Shown in pieces: positions 37,010 through 48,601 of a stretch of DNA of 64,000 nt; the stretch's first letter is position 1, and the number at the start of each line of letters is the position of its first letter. The notes beneath the pieces were generated by a model. The model made no database searches. It was given only the letters and a program-made list of their open reading frames with translations, and was not told the DNA's origin. The stretch comes from Ehretia macrophylla (lineage: Eukaryota; Streptophyta; Magnoliopsida; Boraginales; Ehretiaceae): positions 99,121,350 to 99,185,349 of the forward strand of contig CM075770.1 of assembly GCA_037974665.1 (NCBI GenBank), read 5' to 3'. A program made the translations under genes and the position numbers.

Positions 37010-37099
37010 ACATGTTTGTCTTTCTCATTCACACTGCATGAACAACAACGCCTCTTTTCTCCTTTATACATCTCTCTCTGCCTATACTTACATATTTCT
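37010..37099 (+). other. Probable non-coding first exon (5' UTR)
   Basis: A CT-rich leader ends at 37099 before GTAAGT. The matching acceptor is likely TACCAAAGCAG at 39451-39461, eight bases before the start codon. A leader intron of about 2.36 kb is therefore inferred. Boundaries on the left are approximate. Confidence 0.5.
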
Positions 37100-39461
37100 G
37101 TAAGTGTCTAAAAACCTTTCAATTTCCCCAAATATATATATATATATATTTTTACTAATTTACGCTTTTATTTCTGTTCAATTATGTGATCTTCAACTGT
37201 GAGTTTGGATCTGCTTTCAATTGAATTTTGCTTGTATTGTTCGTTGTGATGCAGCTGTTTCACTTTCACATAACGTTTGATATGCTTTTATGAGTATCAG
37301 ATGTGTATGCATACGTTTTATAATTATTATTATTATTTTATTTTTTATTTTTTATTTTTTTATTTTTACCTCTAAAGCTGTAATATATTGTACGTTTACT
37401 GTGTAACTGTGTCCTTCTTGAAATTGTCGAGTCGGAATTTTTTATGTGTTCATCCGTGCCACTATGTCGTGTAATTCATCTGTAAATCGAATATGTATAT
37501 GGTAATTCGATGCACGAAACTTCTGCAATGCGCTGGTACCGAAAAGAGTCTGACCACGCATTCTTGCCTTTGATTTTCATGAGTTGACCCGTGCCACTAT
37601 ACAGCGCTATTTAGTTGTAACTATTTATCTATCTATCTATCTATCTGCACATATCGTCAGAAAAGTAAGACAAAGAGTCTAAGAGTACTTATACAAATTA
37701 AACTTCGCTAGATCTCTTTCTATGAATTTGTATTTTTATACATTTTTTGCTGATTTAGAATATTTTCTTTTGGTTTCTATCTGTTTTCAATTGATTGTCG
37801 TAGTTTGACTGAGTATGGTATTGAAAGATTTGTATTTGTATTGTTTAAAGACAGGAGGGGACTAAAATGAGAAATCGAGTATACCTTTTGACATTTGTAA
37901 TCAATAAGCAGGAAAATAGTCCCGGAAACCTTCTTTTTTTTTTTTTTTTCTCTCTCTTTGCGTTAAGAAGTATTGATGAGAAATAATATTTTGAGAGTAA
38001 ATTATTTCATTTTAGCGAAGTGGGTATTATTTTGGAACAACCAAAATTAGAAATAAGGAATTCGATTTTGAAAAGAGGGAGTTATCTCTTATACATAGCG
38101 GAAGGACCAAAATCTTCTAAAAGACCGACCACTTTTCAGGTCATATTCATGTCCTACATCCATGTCTCATCCGAACTTGTTAGATCCTTTTCCATATATT
38201 ATTTGAAGTTATTTAATTGTGTAATTATTATTTTTATCTCGTATTGTGCATATAAATATATATGTGGTTATGTAATTGTTGCAAAATTTTGCCCAATGGA
38301 CTGACTGCTATGCCTGTGCCTGACTGTATGTTTCAATATAGAGAGCAAATCATAAGAATTAAGTCGGTTTTTTAATTCTGATTTGCTTGATTATTTTGGA
38401 ACTGTAGCAGTTATTTTTGGTGATGGCATGGAAATTTGTAGTTAATAATAAGTGGAAATATCCGAAGAACTTTATAGCCAAAGTTGGGAGCTGCAGATGA
38501 TTACTTGTCAATTGATATTTGGCGGTGGTAATTGGAAAATTTGGTAGTAATGAAGTATCATTGTCTGGTAGTAAAATGATTGTGAACGAAGTTTCGATTG
38601 AGGAAGATATTGATGCAATTTATTTAATATGGCTAATAATTATAAGCTTCAGTTTTTTTCTTCTTGGTCAATCATTTGTATATGAACAGAGTCTGGTGAA
38701 ATGTATGTTGCTTTTGTTAAGAGTTTAAATCCAATATGATACCAACACACACACACACTTAAATCTGTTACCTGTATGTCCTGTATGCAGTGATAAATGA
38801 CCTAACTCCTCGTATATTGTTCAGCACCAAGGTTCCACTGCAAGGCTAACCCTGTATTCATTAAAAGAAACTCAGTAGGTAGACTTTTTGCTTGTCAATG
38901 AGATCTCTCCTCTCGTTTGGACTGTGATAACAGTTACCCTTAGGGAGTCAGAGTTATTAAGCATATTGATTCACTGCTTTCTACATGATGAATGTTTGCC
39001 TTATGAAATTCTTACTCTTTTAAAAATATTCCAAAAGTTTTGAAGTAGTAAACAATTGGAAAATTGGAAAATAATGGAACTCTTTAGGAAACTTTCCTAC
39101 ATTTCTACCACTGGTAAAGTATCACTTATCTGTTGCTAGAAAACAAATTTGTGTTGGTTTAATTCTATACATTTCTCTTGTTGATAATTTGTATTCTTCT
39201 TAAATGTGCTCTGCATGCCACTTTGGCTGCTTAACGATGGATATTCAGCCTTATTTTATTTTCTTTGGGAAGGGGCATTTAGGGTTCACCTGTTTGATAA
39301 ACTTGTGTTGTGTTTTTGATTTTGTAGACTTTATAGTTTAATTGGTTTTTTAAAAAAATTTATTGGCTTCAAAAACAAAGGAATTCTCGGATGTGGATCC
39401 AAAAGTAGGATATAGTTTCTAATCACTGATATTCAGTTTCTTTTTTATGCTACCAAAGCAG
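37100..39461 (+). other. Probable leader intron of the URGT-like gene
   Basis: It begins GTAAGT and ends with a T-rich tract plus AAAGCAG. It contains a (TA)n run near 37132-37149, a TATC repeat (37627-37646), a T run at 37933-37949 and a short CA repeat near 38749. Nothing in it looks coding; the frames at 38020-38304 and 38519-38728 lack domain features. Confidence 0.5.
37627..37646. repeat. (TATC)n microsatellite
   Basis: Five uninterrupted tetranucleotide units in the leader intron, a likely variable marker. Confidence 0.9.
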
Positions 39462-39469
39462 TAGAAAAT

Positions 39470-39599
39470 ATGTCTCCAGCAAACAAGGATGAGCGCAAGG
39501 TGGCTGGTGATATAGCAGCATGGTTGTTCAACATCGTCACGTCTGTTGGAATTATCATTGTGAATAAAGCCTTAATGGCTACATATGGTTTCAGTTTTG
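39470..39599 (+). CDS. URGT: URGT-like exon 1 (residues 1-43)
   Basis: The start codon sits in AAAATATGTC after the probable leader splice. The exon encodes a polar N-terminus ([10 protein letters not shown]) and membrane segment 1 with the conserved NKALM. It ends one base into codon 44 before GTGAGT, so the intron is phase 1. Confidence 0.95.
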
Positions 39600-42500
39600 G
39601 TGAGTTTCATGTGACATTCTTCTTTTCCATTTTTCCTGTCTTTCTGTTTATGTCGCTATGATACAAGAACACAAGGATGTTTTATACATCCATGTTTTAG
39701 TTTTGCTTGTCTATTTTCTTGATTTTTCGATAATTTAGAATTTGATTGAAGGAGCATTAAGGGGATACAAATGACAGGTATTAACTGTCTATAAATGAAT
39801 ATAACTATAAACAAAATTTACTTAAAAGACATACTCTTGCGATTCGGGAAGACCAATCTTCAAATTGGTTGGTTGGAGTTCCTAGCTCAACCAACCATGG
39901 TTCTGTTTTCAAGCCACTCCAACCCAAAGTGACAACCTTGAAACCAGACTGACGACCTTGGTGTCTTCAGTCTTTTGGCTTCATTAGAATAATTTGGTTT
40001 CCTGCCACAAAATGCTTTGATTTTCAAAAGACAACAAATAAAGAAAGATCAAAAGGAATTATATCTGTCTATTTAAGTGAAACAGTAAAAGAAAATTTGA
40101 TTAATCAAACATTGTTAATAAGGGTCCATGCAAGACTGAAACTAGGAGGTGGTATGACAGTATCTCCAGAGTTAGTGACTTACAATGGAATCCATAAAAC
40201 AGAACTTCAGAGCAATTGAAAGCAAAAGAGCAACTTCTCAGAGTGAGAAAGAGAACAAAGATGAAAGCAAGATGAAAAGAACAGAGACTAGATAGAGACA
40301 GAGAGAGAGTTGGGCCCAAACAGTGAAAGGGTGTCTCCAAACAGGTAAAGGCATAATGCTTCACTCGCTCAGTCTTCAGATAATGGAAAGAAATGAGGGA
40401 AGGAGGGAGATGGGAAGTGAATTCAGGAAAGAATAATTAGGGAATTTGGTCTGGCTTAACAAAGTTAAAGTCATGGGGCACACTTCCACATAAAGCATTA
40501 GTAGTTGTAAATTCTGCTTTAAGCCAGTTCAGGTTTTTAGTAGACATAACCTTCATTCATTACAAAATTGCATATTTGTTATTTTGCTTTAAGCCTCTGT
40601 AAGTGACCTCTATTCCTTTGAAAACATATTGTTTCTTGCCCTCCATGATACTCGAAAGATTCATAAAACAGCACCTTTAGTGTTGCGATGATCCTTTTTC
40701 TGCTTCTGATAAACTTCAACTCCATAGGAATTTGTCTAATATTACAAGCATTGACCTATTTAAACCACATGTTGACAACATAGTTGACCATAATGTTATG
40801 AAAATAGTTGTTAAAAAAAAGAACTCTCTCTCTAAGAGATATGCTCTCCCATCTCTCTAAACCCCACGACTACCACCCCACCACTACCACCATCCCTCCA
40901 CCCCTCCATGGCCGCCCATCTTGCCACTTTAAACACCTCATCCTCCACACCATCTCCTCCCTTTTTCCTCTTAGCCGTCTTCCTCTTGAAGCCGCCTCAA
41001 TTGCATTCTTCTTCATCTTCCCTTCTCGGCTCTATGGTTTCGAAGAAGAAGAAGAAACTTCCTCCATCTTCAAGCTCTTCTCTTCTTGAACTTAATGGTG
41101 TGGACTTCCTTCTTTTTTCCTCCTATGTAAGTCTTCTACCTTCACCTCCTTCTCCTTCTTGTGGCCTAGCTTCTTCTCCTCTCCCTCTAGCTTGGATGCC
41201 CAACCCCTCCTTTACCCAAAGGTCCTTCACTTTTGGGTAAGGCACAATCTTCTTTCCCCATTACTTTCTTTTATCCCTTGGTTTTTACCATTTTTCCCCT
41301 CTCTCTTTCTAGCCTTATGACACCTCATTTTAACCCATTGGTTAATACCTTTTCTTTCTTCTACCACTTGGACAACGAATCCCAAGTGGCTCCCTCTCTC
41401 TTCCCCTCTTTGGCTGTTTTTGCCCTTCCCCCCTTCCCCTTCCTTCCCTTTCCTCTTTTTCTCTTATTGGCCATGGCCAAACCTCATTCTCTACTTCTTT
41501 TTCCCCCTCTCCTTTCTTCCCCCTCTTTTCACCTCGTTATCTCTTTCATTTCTTCTCTTATTGGCCACGGCCAAACCCCTCCCTCTCATCTTCTTATTCG
41601 TCCTCTCTTTTCCTCCCCATCTCTTGTTTGGCCAAGGCCAAACACATCCCCTTCTCTCTTCTTCCCCCTATCTTTGTGTTGTTCCTTTGGTCAAACTGTC
41701 CCTCCCCCTCCCCTTGATGCTTTTGTGTTCATGAACACTTTCCTTGGTTGGATCTCTTAGTTTTTTGGTGCCACTTTTTGCAACTTTGATGATCTCTTGG
41801 TTGCACTTGTGGAAGCTTGGTCGTACTTCATTTGGAGGTTCACATTGAATAAGTTGGAAGTTCTAGACACTTTTGGATTTTCTTTTCTGTTCCAGCCGAC
41901 TGAGCCTTGCTCATCTAGCTGGAGCGATTTGCTTATGTTTTTGCTGGCCAGGCCAGGCCAGCCGACTATCCGATTGGCTCAGCTGGCTGGAATAGCGTCC
42001 TCCCTGGCAGTTGTTGGAGCATTAGCTGAATGATTTTGCAGTGTTGATGTTGGATGCTTTCTGGCTGATGTTGCAGTATTGATGTTGGCTCAATTGCTCC
42101 TTTTGCATGTGTTTTTTGTTGCAGCCAACGAAGCTAACCTGTTGTTCGGTGTGGAAACGGATATCTAGTTTGCTCAATAGGTTAGAACAATTGTTTTTCT
42201 TTGTTAATTTGCTTTGTAAGCTTTTTTTGCAGTTGTTTAGCTAGCCTTGTGCTTAATTTGACCATTCCTTCTTAGGCTAGCTTTTCATTGTTTGTTGTTT
42301 TGGTCGTTTAACCCACCGTTGTACCTTTAATTGTTCAATCACTACACTTTGCTTGATTAGAAAAAAAATAGACTATAATGTTCTTGCAACTTTACCAAGA
42401 TCTGGTTTTGGTTTCTTTATCATTCTTAGAGACTCAATATTCTTGTGCCATTTTCTATCCCTGGTGAGGACTCACGAAACATTCACGAGCTGCTTCCTGA

Positions 42501-45500
42501 GCAAAACTACATCCTTTTAGGATCCTAAATCTTCCACTTCTATTTCCTTGGACATTCCTCCCTAGGCTTGTTGCTGATTGTAGGACTCAACTACAAATTT
42601 CCTCTGTGTGTTTCTGTCTATTTGAAATGGTCGTTCTCATGTCTTCCAACTTCAAGCTTTGTTTGGTTCAGTTTTTGTTATGATTTTATAGAAGCCATGA
42701 GCTAAACGTCTGGAAAATCCTCTTGTTTCTCTTTTAGCTAGCTAAAAGACTAAACATCTGAAAAATGATTTTTTCTTCTTCTTTTCATTATTTGCTATTT
42801 ATTGTTCTTATTATTTGGGCGGAGGGCAAGATAATATTGTCTTTAAATAATGGTGCATCAATATTTGACTTGATTGTATACAAAAGGAGGGTGTTTTACA
42901 TCATATTAGCTTCGTTTGTCTTTGGTTTTATCCTAGAGGCGAGAGTTTATGAATTGCTCATGGTAGCTTTCTTCTCTTTTTCTTTAATTTTAATTAATTA
43001 ACTATTGTTTTTTATATTGGCCTTTGATGGCCCAAATTCGCGGCAAGGTCTCAACATAAGAGTTCTCACTTAATGGTCGTCACATCCTTCCCCCTTATAT
43101 AAAGTTTCGTCCTCGAAACTTAACATACCTTGATTATTGAAGAGGAATGAATACTTTTCTCTAGCGTCGTATTCAAGTTCCCACATGGCCTCCCTAAGCG
43201 TTTGGCCTCTCCATCGAATTTTGACGAACGGAATTACTCTCTGCCTTAGCACTTGCTCCTTCCGGTCTACTATCTCTAGGGGTTCCTCAACATAGGTCAA
43301 GTCACTTGTAGTTGTAACCCCTTGTACTGGACCACATGGCTCGTGTCTGACAAGTATTTCTTTAACTGCGATACATGAAAGGCATTATGCACAACCGATA
43401 GTGATGGCGGTAGTGCTAATTGGTATGCTACTTCGCCAACTCTCTCAAGAATCTCAGAGGGACCAATAAAGCGCGGATTTAACTTCCCACGATTGACAAA
43501 TCTGACAACACCTTTTATGGGTGACACCTTGAGAAGGACATGGTCACCTACTTGGAACTCTAAGTCCTTCCTCCTTTTATCAGCCCAACTTTTTTGGTAG
43601 TCTTGGGCTTCCTTGATTCTTCCTCTAATCAATTTAATATCGTTGCTTCTCTCCTGAGTTAGATAAATCTTTCCTTGCGCTGATGTCACTTTCTTCGAGT
43701 CTAAACCTTATTTTGCTCCTCCTTCCCATTCCCCCACTATAGTCGTCGATAATTTACCCTTTCCGGCTCCATATTTCAATCCCCCGCCAGATCCTCCATC
43801 TCCTATTGTCCCCCCACCCCCTCTCCTGACCTATCTAGACTGGATCGTCCCGACCTACTAACATATCATCGACGTCCCCGCCCGTCATTGCCTACCGAGG
43901 GTCCTGTGCCGTCTGCCTCACCGTCTGCAGATCCAGTGCGAGTTTCCCCACCTTCTGATTTGGATGTCCCTATTGCTCTTCGCAAAGGTACTCATAGTTG
44001 CACTACTAAACATCCTATCTCTAATTTTGTTTCTTATCATATCATGGAAAAGTAAGAAACAAACTGTTGTTGCTTGTTCCAGCGCAGAGTCTGAATACCG
44101 TGCCATGGGACTAATTACGTGTGAGTTGATATGGGTGAAGAACTTGGTTAAAGAGATTGGGGTAGACTGCTTTCAACCAATGACGCTAATGTATGATAAC
44201 TAGGCGGCAATGCACATTGGATTGAATCCAGTGTTTCATGAGCGCACCTAACACATTGAAATTGATTGCCATTTCGTGAGAAGTAAAGTGCTTGTTAAAG
44301 AAATCGTCACTTCCCATGTTAGCTCAAATGATCAGTTAGCTGATCTCTTCACTAAGTCCCTAAGAGGTCCTCGAGTCGAATATATATGTAACAAGCTGTG
44401 CTCTAGCTTGAGGGGGAGTGTTGAAATAATAGCTAGATTAGTATTATTAGCTTATATACGTGTTCTCTATCCCACATAGGAATAGAGAAATATTTGTCTA
44501 TGTACTAAGCCCTATATAAGAGGGCCTCATTCCTAATAATAATAAGAAATCACTCTCTCTTTTCTTTAATGTCTCTCTCTTTCACTATTGAACACATGTT
44601 TGTAGACATATAGCTCCTCCTCCCCAAGTTATGCTGAAGTTGCCTAGGAGGTATGAAAATTAATTCTTAGTAAATATAAGATATGTGGAAAACATTTACC
44701 GTCTGTAAAGTCAAGAAGCAGATCTTCATGGCCTGAGGAAATGAAGACATCTAGGGGCTCGTACTAGACTGCAAGCCCTCAACATTTTGCAATCTAGAGA
44801 AGCCCATGATGTTTTGCCATTTAAAAATTGAAAACCTCAATGCAGTAATCTGTCATCCTAGACCACATTCAGCTTTCCTAGATTTGGAGATTGGAAAATT
44901 TTGAAAGGATGCATTTGCATTGAAGATGATGCCTAAGACTATTTTTTGTTCATTTAGCAGCTTCAGAGTTAATTGATTAGGTATTTATCGTTGTTTCTAT
45001 TACATATCCTGATGTATTCTCTATTTTCTTCTATTCTACAGCTACGACTTTGACTGGTCTACATTTTGCCACGACAACTTTAATGGTTCTTTTTCTTAAG
45101 TGGCTTGGCTATATCCAGACATCCCATCTTCCGTTGTCTGAGCTTATGAAATTTGTTCTGTTTGCGAACTTCTCTATTGTTGGAATGAATGTGAGTTTAA
45201 TGTGGAACTCTGTGGGATTCTACCAGGTCAGTTCTGAATAGTTATTGCTTTTTCTTTTTTTTGTTGTCCTGAAAAAATCTGGAATTTACACAGCCTTCCT
45301 CTTAATTTTTTGCTGTCAGATTGCTAAGCTTACTATGATCCCAGTTTCTTGCTTTTTGGAAGTTGTGTTGGACAATGTGCGATACTCTAGGGATACGAAG
45401 CTAAGCATTGTAGCAGTGTTGCTGGGTGTTGCAATTTGTACGGTTACAGATGTGAGTGTCAATGCCAAGGGTTTCATTGCTGCATTTATAGCAGTTTGGA

Positions 45501-48096
45501 GCACCGCCTTGCAGCAGTATGTAAGTCATTTGTGTTAAACCTATCTTATTGGCTGTGAAAACTGTATTAATCTTGAGCTCAACTGTGGATGGAATGTGAT
45601 TGAAAGATGTGTATCTAGCCAATTGGGTTGTGAGGTGACTCAATGATTGTCTGGTTCATTCAGATCCTTTTCCTTTCTTTCTCTTCCTCTCCCCTTTTGT
45701 GGCCCACGTTTCACTTGTGTTTGTTCAAATTACTATCAACTTGTACTCACTAAAGTATGTTTTTGCTATGGTAGCATCTCTCCCTTTCCCTTTTTCTTAG
45801 GCAATATTTGACTTCTGCTTATCAAATTTCCTGATTACATGGTACTCCGGTGGCAGCACACTCCATTTTATCTTTTTCTGTGGCCTTATCAAGATGGAAT
45901 ATCAACCCTACTCTTTCATTCTGTTACCACTATAAAGTTGATCGTATTGTGTTTTCCTACAATGTTAGCAATTTGCATTTCTGTTGACTATCTAATGTGG
46001 CAATTCTATTATCTTGAAATGCACAGTATGTCCATTTTCTTCAACGGAAGTATTCTCTTGGATCTTTTGACCTCCTAGGGCACACCGCACCGCTACAAGC
46101 TGCATCACTACTTCTTACGGGCCCTTTCATGGACTACTGGTTAACTGAGAAGAGGGTTGATGCATATAACTATACTGCAACTTCTTTGGTAAGTACCAGA
46201 GCCTCAAAAGTTAGTGTGAAATTATATGTATGCTATCAATCTGGATCAGGGTGAAGGTTTCTAATGGTGTACTAGATAAATAATTTCATAGAACTGTCAC
46301 CATATTCATAAGCTTTTATATCATGCATCAATATGTTTGTGCTTTATTACGTGTACGGAACTAAATTTCTCTAGTGCTTGTCATTATACTAAGTTTATTT
46401 TTTTTTCCCCTAATAATATAGTTGATCTGAAATGCGTCCATTCCAGTTGTTTCGAAGAAAAGGGAATCTAATATTTACATTTCAAAGTGGCATCTTTCTG
46501 TTCTTTGTATGGTTCATCAAATGCTTATATTTGTTACTTGTTTCAAGGTTCTGAAGTCGTAACCCAAGTTTTTGAGTTAGCCATATGCTTCTGACTTGTT
46601 TCAAGGTTCCTCAGAGTTGCCACCTTTCTGAGACCCGTGTCAATGTTTACTTTACCAATTTCTAGGATCAGCTTTGTCTCCCATAAGAATTTTGTTTGAT
46701 TCTAAAAGCCTCTCTTGCCTAAATTGTGGGACTAGGGTGCAGCTGTCGTCTATCAGTCCTTGTGGCTGAAGGGGCTTAGCCTTCTATTCGATGAGGCCAA
46801 GCGCCTCTCCTTTGGCCTGAAACTTTATTATTCTTTATTATATATTGCCCCTGCTGTAAAACTGACATCAGAAATTACATGTCTGTCGATACTACTGCTA
46901 CTGCACACACTGAAAGGTTGTAATTTTGAAGTATATTTTAGTAAATTCTCAAGATTAATCCAATAGCTGATATGTTCCTCTTTCATTATAATGTCCCTTG
47001 CATCTCCAGTATGTTTCTCAATGTAGAACCAGTCAGGGAGGGTAAGTAGAAGAGGAGAAAGAGAAACTAGGGAAGAAGAGGGAAGGAAAAAGAGGAGGGA
47101 GGGGGGAAATGACTGGAAGATTTGAAAACTTTCGGGGAGAAAGAAAAGTGCATTAATTGTAATGTGGCCAACGAGGACGATTCCTTTCATTAAAAATCCC
47201 TTTTAAATAGGAAAAACAAATTTGTCTCGGACAAAGTAATGTACAAAATACTGGAACTCTCGCTTTCAGTATATTTCGACTTTCACCTCAAATGAACCTA
47301 AAAATGTAATTAAAGCATCTGTACGTTATGCAGTTATTGAATTACTTCTGCGGACATGCTGGAATTATGCCAATCTAGCAAATCAAACCACCCACCTGCG
47401 CTAGGATTTTTCTCAAGCCTAGTGCAGGCCTAGTAAATCTATGGACTTGGTTTATATTGACCTTTGACCCTCTTCATTGAATGCATTGTACCTTAGGGCC
47501 ACCATCAAGCCCATGGCATATTATTTTCTTCTTGTGAAAAATGTAGCATTCTGCTAATTCTCTCATGAAAATTTAGGAGTTGGTGCCTTAATCCAAGAAT
47601 TATGAATAAGATAGTTTGAGAATACAACTGTTTATGAGTTTATGAATGCTCTGACATTGTATGATTTTTCTAGGTCTTAAGTGTGGATGATGCATTTCAT
47701 TTATGCACATCCATGATATATTCAAATTCACTTGCCTTTAGCAACTTTACTAATTTTAGCTTATCTTCCTCTTCTTTGCAGTTTTTCATAGCCTTGTCAT
47801 GTATCATTGCTATAGGGACAAATCTCAGTCAATTCATCTGCATCGGCAGATTCACAGCAGTGTCATTTCAAGTCATTGGCCATATGAAGACCGTTCTTGT
47901 CTTGATATTAGGGTTCTTGTTTTTCGGAAAAGAAGGGCTCAATCTACATGTGGTTCTGGGAATGGTTGTTGCGATACTGGGCATGATTTGGTATGGTAAT
48001 GCCTCGTCTAAGCCCGGAGGGAAAGAGCGGATCACTAGCAATCCACCTGAAAAACAAAACGTGTTACTGAAATCCACAGAGCTTGAAGAGGTCTAG
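39470..48096 (+). CDS. URGT: Golgi UDP-rhamnose/UDP-galactose transporter (URGT4/5/6-like), five coding exons
   Basis: Exons 39470-39599, 45042-45226, 45320-45520, 46027-46188 and 47782-48096 join in phase into a 330-residue protein ending at TAG. All four introns are GT-AG. The protein is hydrophobic throughout with about ten membrane segments. It has the triose-phosphate/nucleotide-sugar transporter layout: [18 protein letters not shown] at residues 26-43, [10 protein letters not shown] in segment 2, [14 protein letters not shown] at the exon 2 end, [12 protein letters not shown] in exon 3, and [19 protein letters not shown] in exon 5. A polar tail (SKPGGKERI, ending ELEEV) faces the cytosol by family topology. 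From memory it matches Arabidopsis URGT4-6 almost throughout. Those proteins exchange UDP-Rha and UDP-Gal for UMP in the Golgi, feeding pectin (RG-I) synthesis. Substrate is inferred from family. No break is seen, although intron 1 is full of transposon DNA. Confidence 0.95.
40800..43084 (-). repeat. gypsy (Tekay-like) LTR in intron 1, reverse orientation
   Basis: On the minus strand it starts TGTGACGACCATTAAG right after a polypurine tract (complement of 43085-43100), so the edge at 43084 is firm. The other edge is only approximate, near 40.8 kb, where a CT-rich tract begins. The LTR has a purine/pyrimidine-biased block (about 40800-41760) and three palindromic TTGGCCANGGCCAA motifs. The open frames at 40808-41760 are translations of this biased block and not genes. 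Fossil. Confidence 0.68.
43070..43689 (-). pseudogene. gypsy integrase tail and chromodomain-like end
   Basis: Minus-strand readings include [38 protein letters not shown] and [17 protein letters not shown], then [10 protein letters not shown]-like text with [13 protein letters not shown]. That is the end of a Tekay-type pol with its chromodomain. It leads straight into the polypurine tract and LTR. Fossil fragment. Confidence 0.85.
43690..44418 (+). pseudogene. copia pol 3' end (RNase H part)
   Basis: The start ([10 protein letters not shown], a proline-rich stretch, then VPIALRKGT) is the linker between copia integrase and RT. The reading then shows [22 protein letters not shown] and [11 protein letters not shown] of RNase H, followed by a polypurine tract GAGGGGGAG. 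Broken fossil. Its left edge touches the opposite-facing gypsy piece. Confidence 0.85.
44419..44594 (+). repeat. Short copia 3' LTR (176 bp)
   Basis: It starts TGTTGAAATAATAGC just after GAGGGGGAG and ends CACTATTGAACA. It contains a TATA-like CCTATATAAGAGGG. A short LTR of this style is common in plant copia elements. Confidence 0.82.
45042..45226 (+). CDS. URGT: URGT-like exon 2 (residues 44-105)
   Basis: The acceptor is TTCTACAG. The exon encodes [15 protein letters not shown] and the second and third membrane segments, ending [14 protein letters not shown] before GTCAGT. The last intron phase is 0. The GFYQ end is a conserved exon junction motif in this transporter family. Confidence 0.95.
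45320..45520 (+). CDS. URGT: URGT-like exon 3 (residues 106-172)
   Basis: The acceptor is TTTGCTGTCAG. The exon reads [19 protein letters not shown] through [15 protein letters not shown] to WSTALQQY before GTAAGT. It is in phase 0 on both sides and covers about three membrane segments. Confidence 0.95.
46027..46188 (+). CDS. URGT: URGT-like exon 4 (residues 173-226)
   Basis: The acceptor is GAAATGCACAG. It reads [21 protein letters not shown], a luminal/cytosolic loop and one membrane segment, ending with ATSL before GTAAGT. The family usually has VHYLQRKYSL; the F for Y change is mild. Confidence 0.92.
46189..47781 (+). other. URGT-like intron 4 (1593 bp)
   Basis: GT-AG ends (GTAAGTACC and CTTCTTTGCAG). 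It contains a strongly purine-rich stretch at about 47035-47115. The open frame from 47683 runs in frame into exon 5, so retaining the last part of this intron would not introduce a stop there; this is a reading curiosity only. Confidence 0.85.
47782..48096 (+). CDS. URGT: URGT-like exon 5 (residues 227-330 and stop)
   Basis: It encodes the last membrane segments with [58 protein letters not shown] and [16 protein letters not shown], then a short polar tail and TAG. These are the most conserved blocks of the URGT4-6 group. Confidence 0.95.
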   Translation, partial: FFIALSCIIAIGTNLSQFICIGRFTAVSFQVIGHMKTVLVLILGFLFFGKEGLNLHVVLGMVVAILGMIWYGNASSKPGGKERITSNPPEKQNVLLKSTELEEV

Positions 48097-48601
48097 ATCC
48101 TAACTGAATAGTCAACATTGTCTTAGTTTGACATATATTGTCATGGATGAAGGTCATTTTCGTGATTCTTTGATCTCAAAAAGATAGATTCATCTTAACA
48201 CACACAGGTCACTGCAATTTTTAGGACCGTAGTATCTCAATCAAAACGTTCTTTAATGGGGTATATATACCGATGAAAATTTGTAACATTATATAGTCCT
48301 CTAAGAATTTATTTACCATGGGTGCAACCCGAGGTCGTATATCGCCCTAGGGAGAAGGGGCAGTCCTATGAGCTCCCATGACACTGCAGAGAAAAGTGCA
48401 GTAGGTTGTTCTTTAATGCTGGGAATCATATATCCTTTGAGCAGGCTCGTTATCTTTGTACGCAGAGTCATGTTCGAACACTCGGATGCATACATAACTT
48501 ATTTTTGTGAGGCATTCACTGTATGTTATATGTTTCTACTAAGCTTTATTGTAGGTTCATTTGCTTTGACCATACACATTCAATAACTGATTGATGCTTA
48601 G
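48097..48601 (+). other. 3' UTR and downstream flank of the transporter gene
   Basis: AT-rich with no clear AATAAA signal. The 3' end of the transcript probably lies within the first few hundred bases. No other coding signal is seen. Confidence 0.45.

Larger units (their letters stand above)
39600..45041 (+). other. URGT-like intron 1 (5442 bp) loaded with retrotransposon pieces
   Basis: It starts GTGAGT and ends TTCTTCTATTCTACAG. About 40.8-43.7 kb is a gypsy 3' end on the minus strand, and 43690-44594 is a copia 3' end on the plus strand. 39600-40800 and 44595-45041 look like original intron. Close relatives of the gene usually have much shorter introns here; that expectation is from general knowledge. 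Confidence 0.85.

Noticed and set aside
40808-41760. Several overlapping plus-strand open frames rich in Ser, Pro, Leu and Phe
   Set aside because: They are translations of a CT-biased block inside a reverse-oriented gypsy LTR. All frames stay open because of base bias, and no domain is visible.
47683-48096. A separate 137-residue gene
   Set aside because: Its C-terminal 104 residues are exon 5 of the transporter; the first part is intron 4 with its T-rich tract and CAG acceptor.
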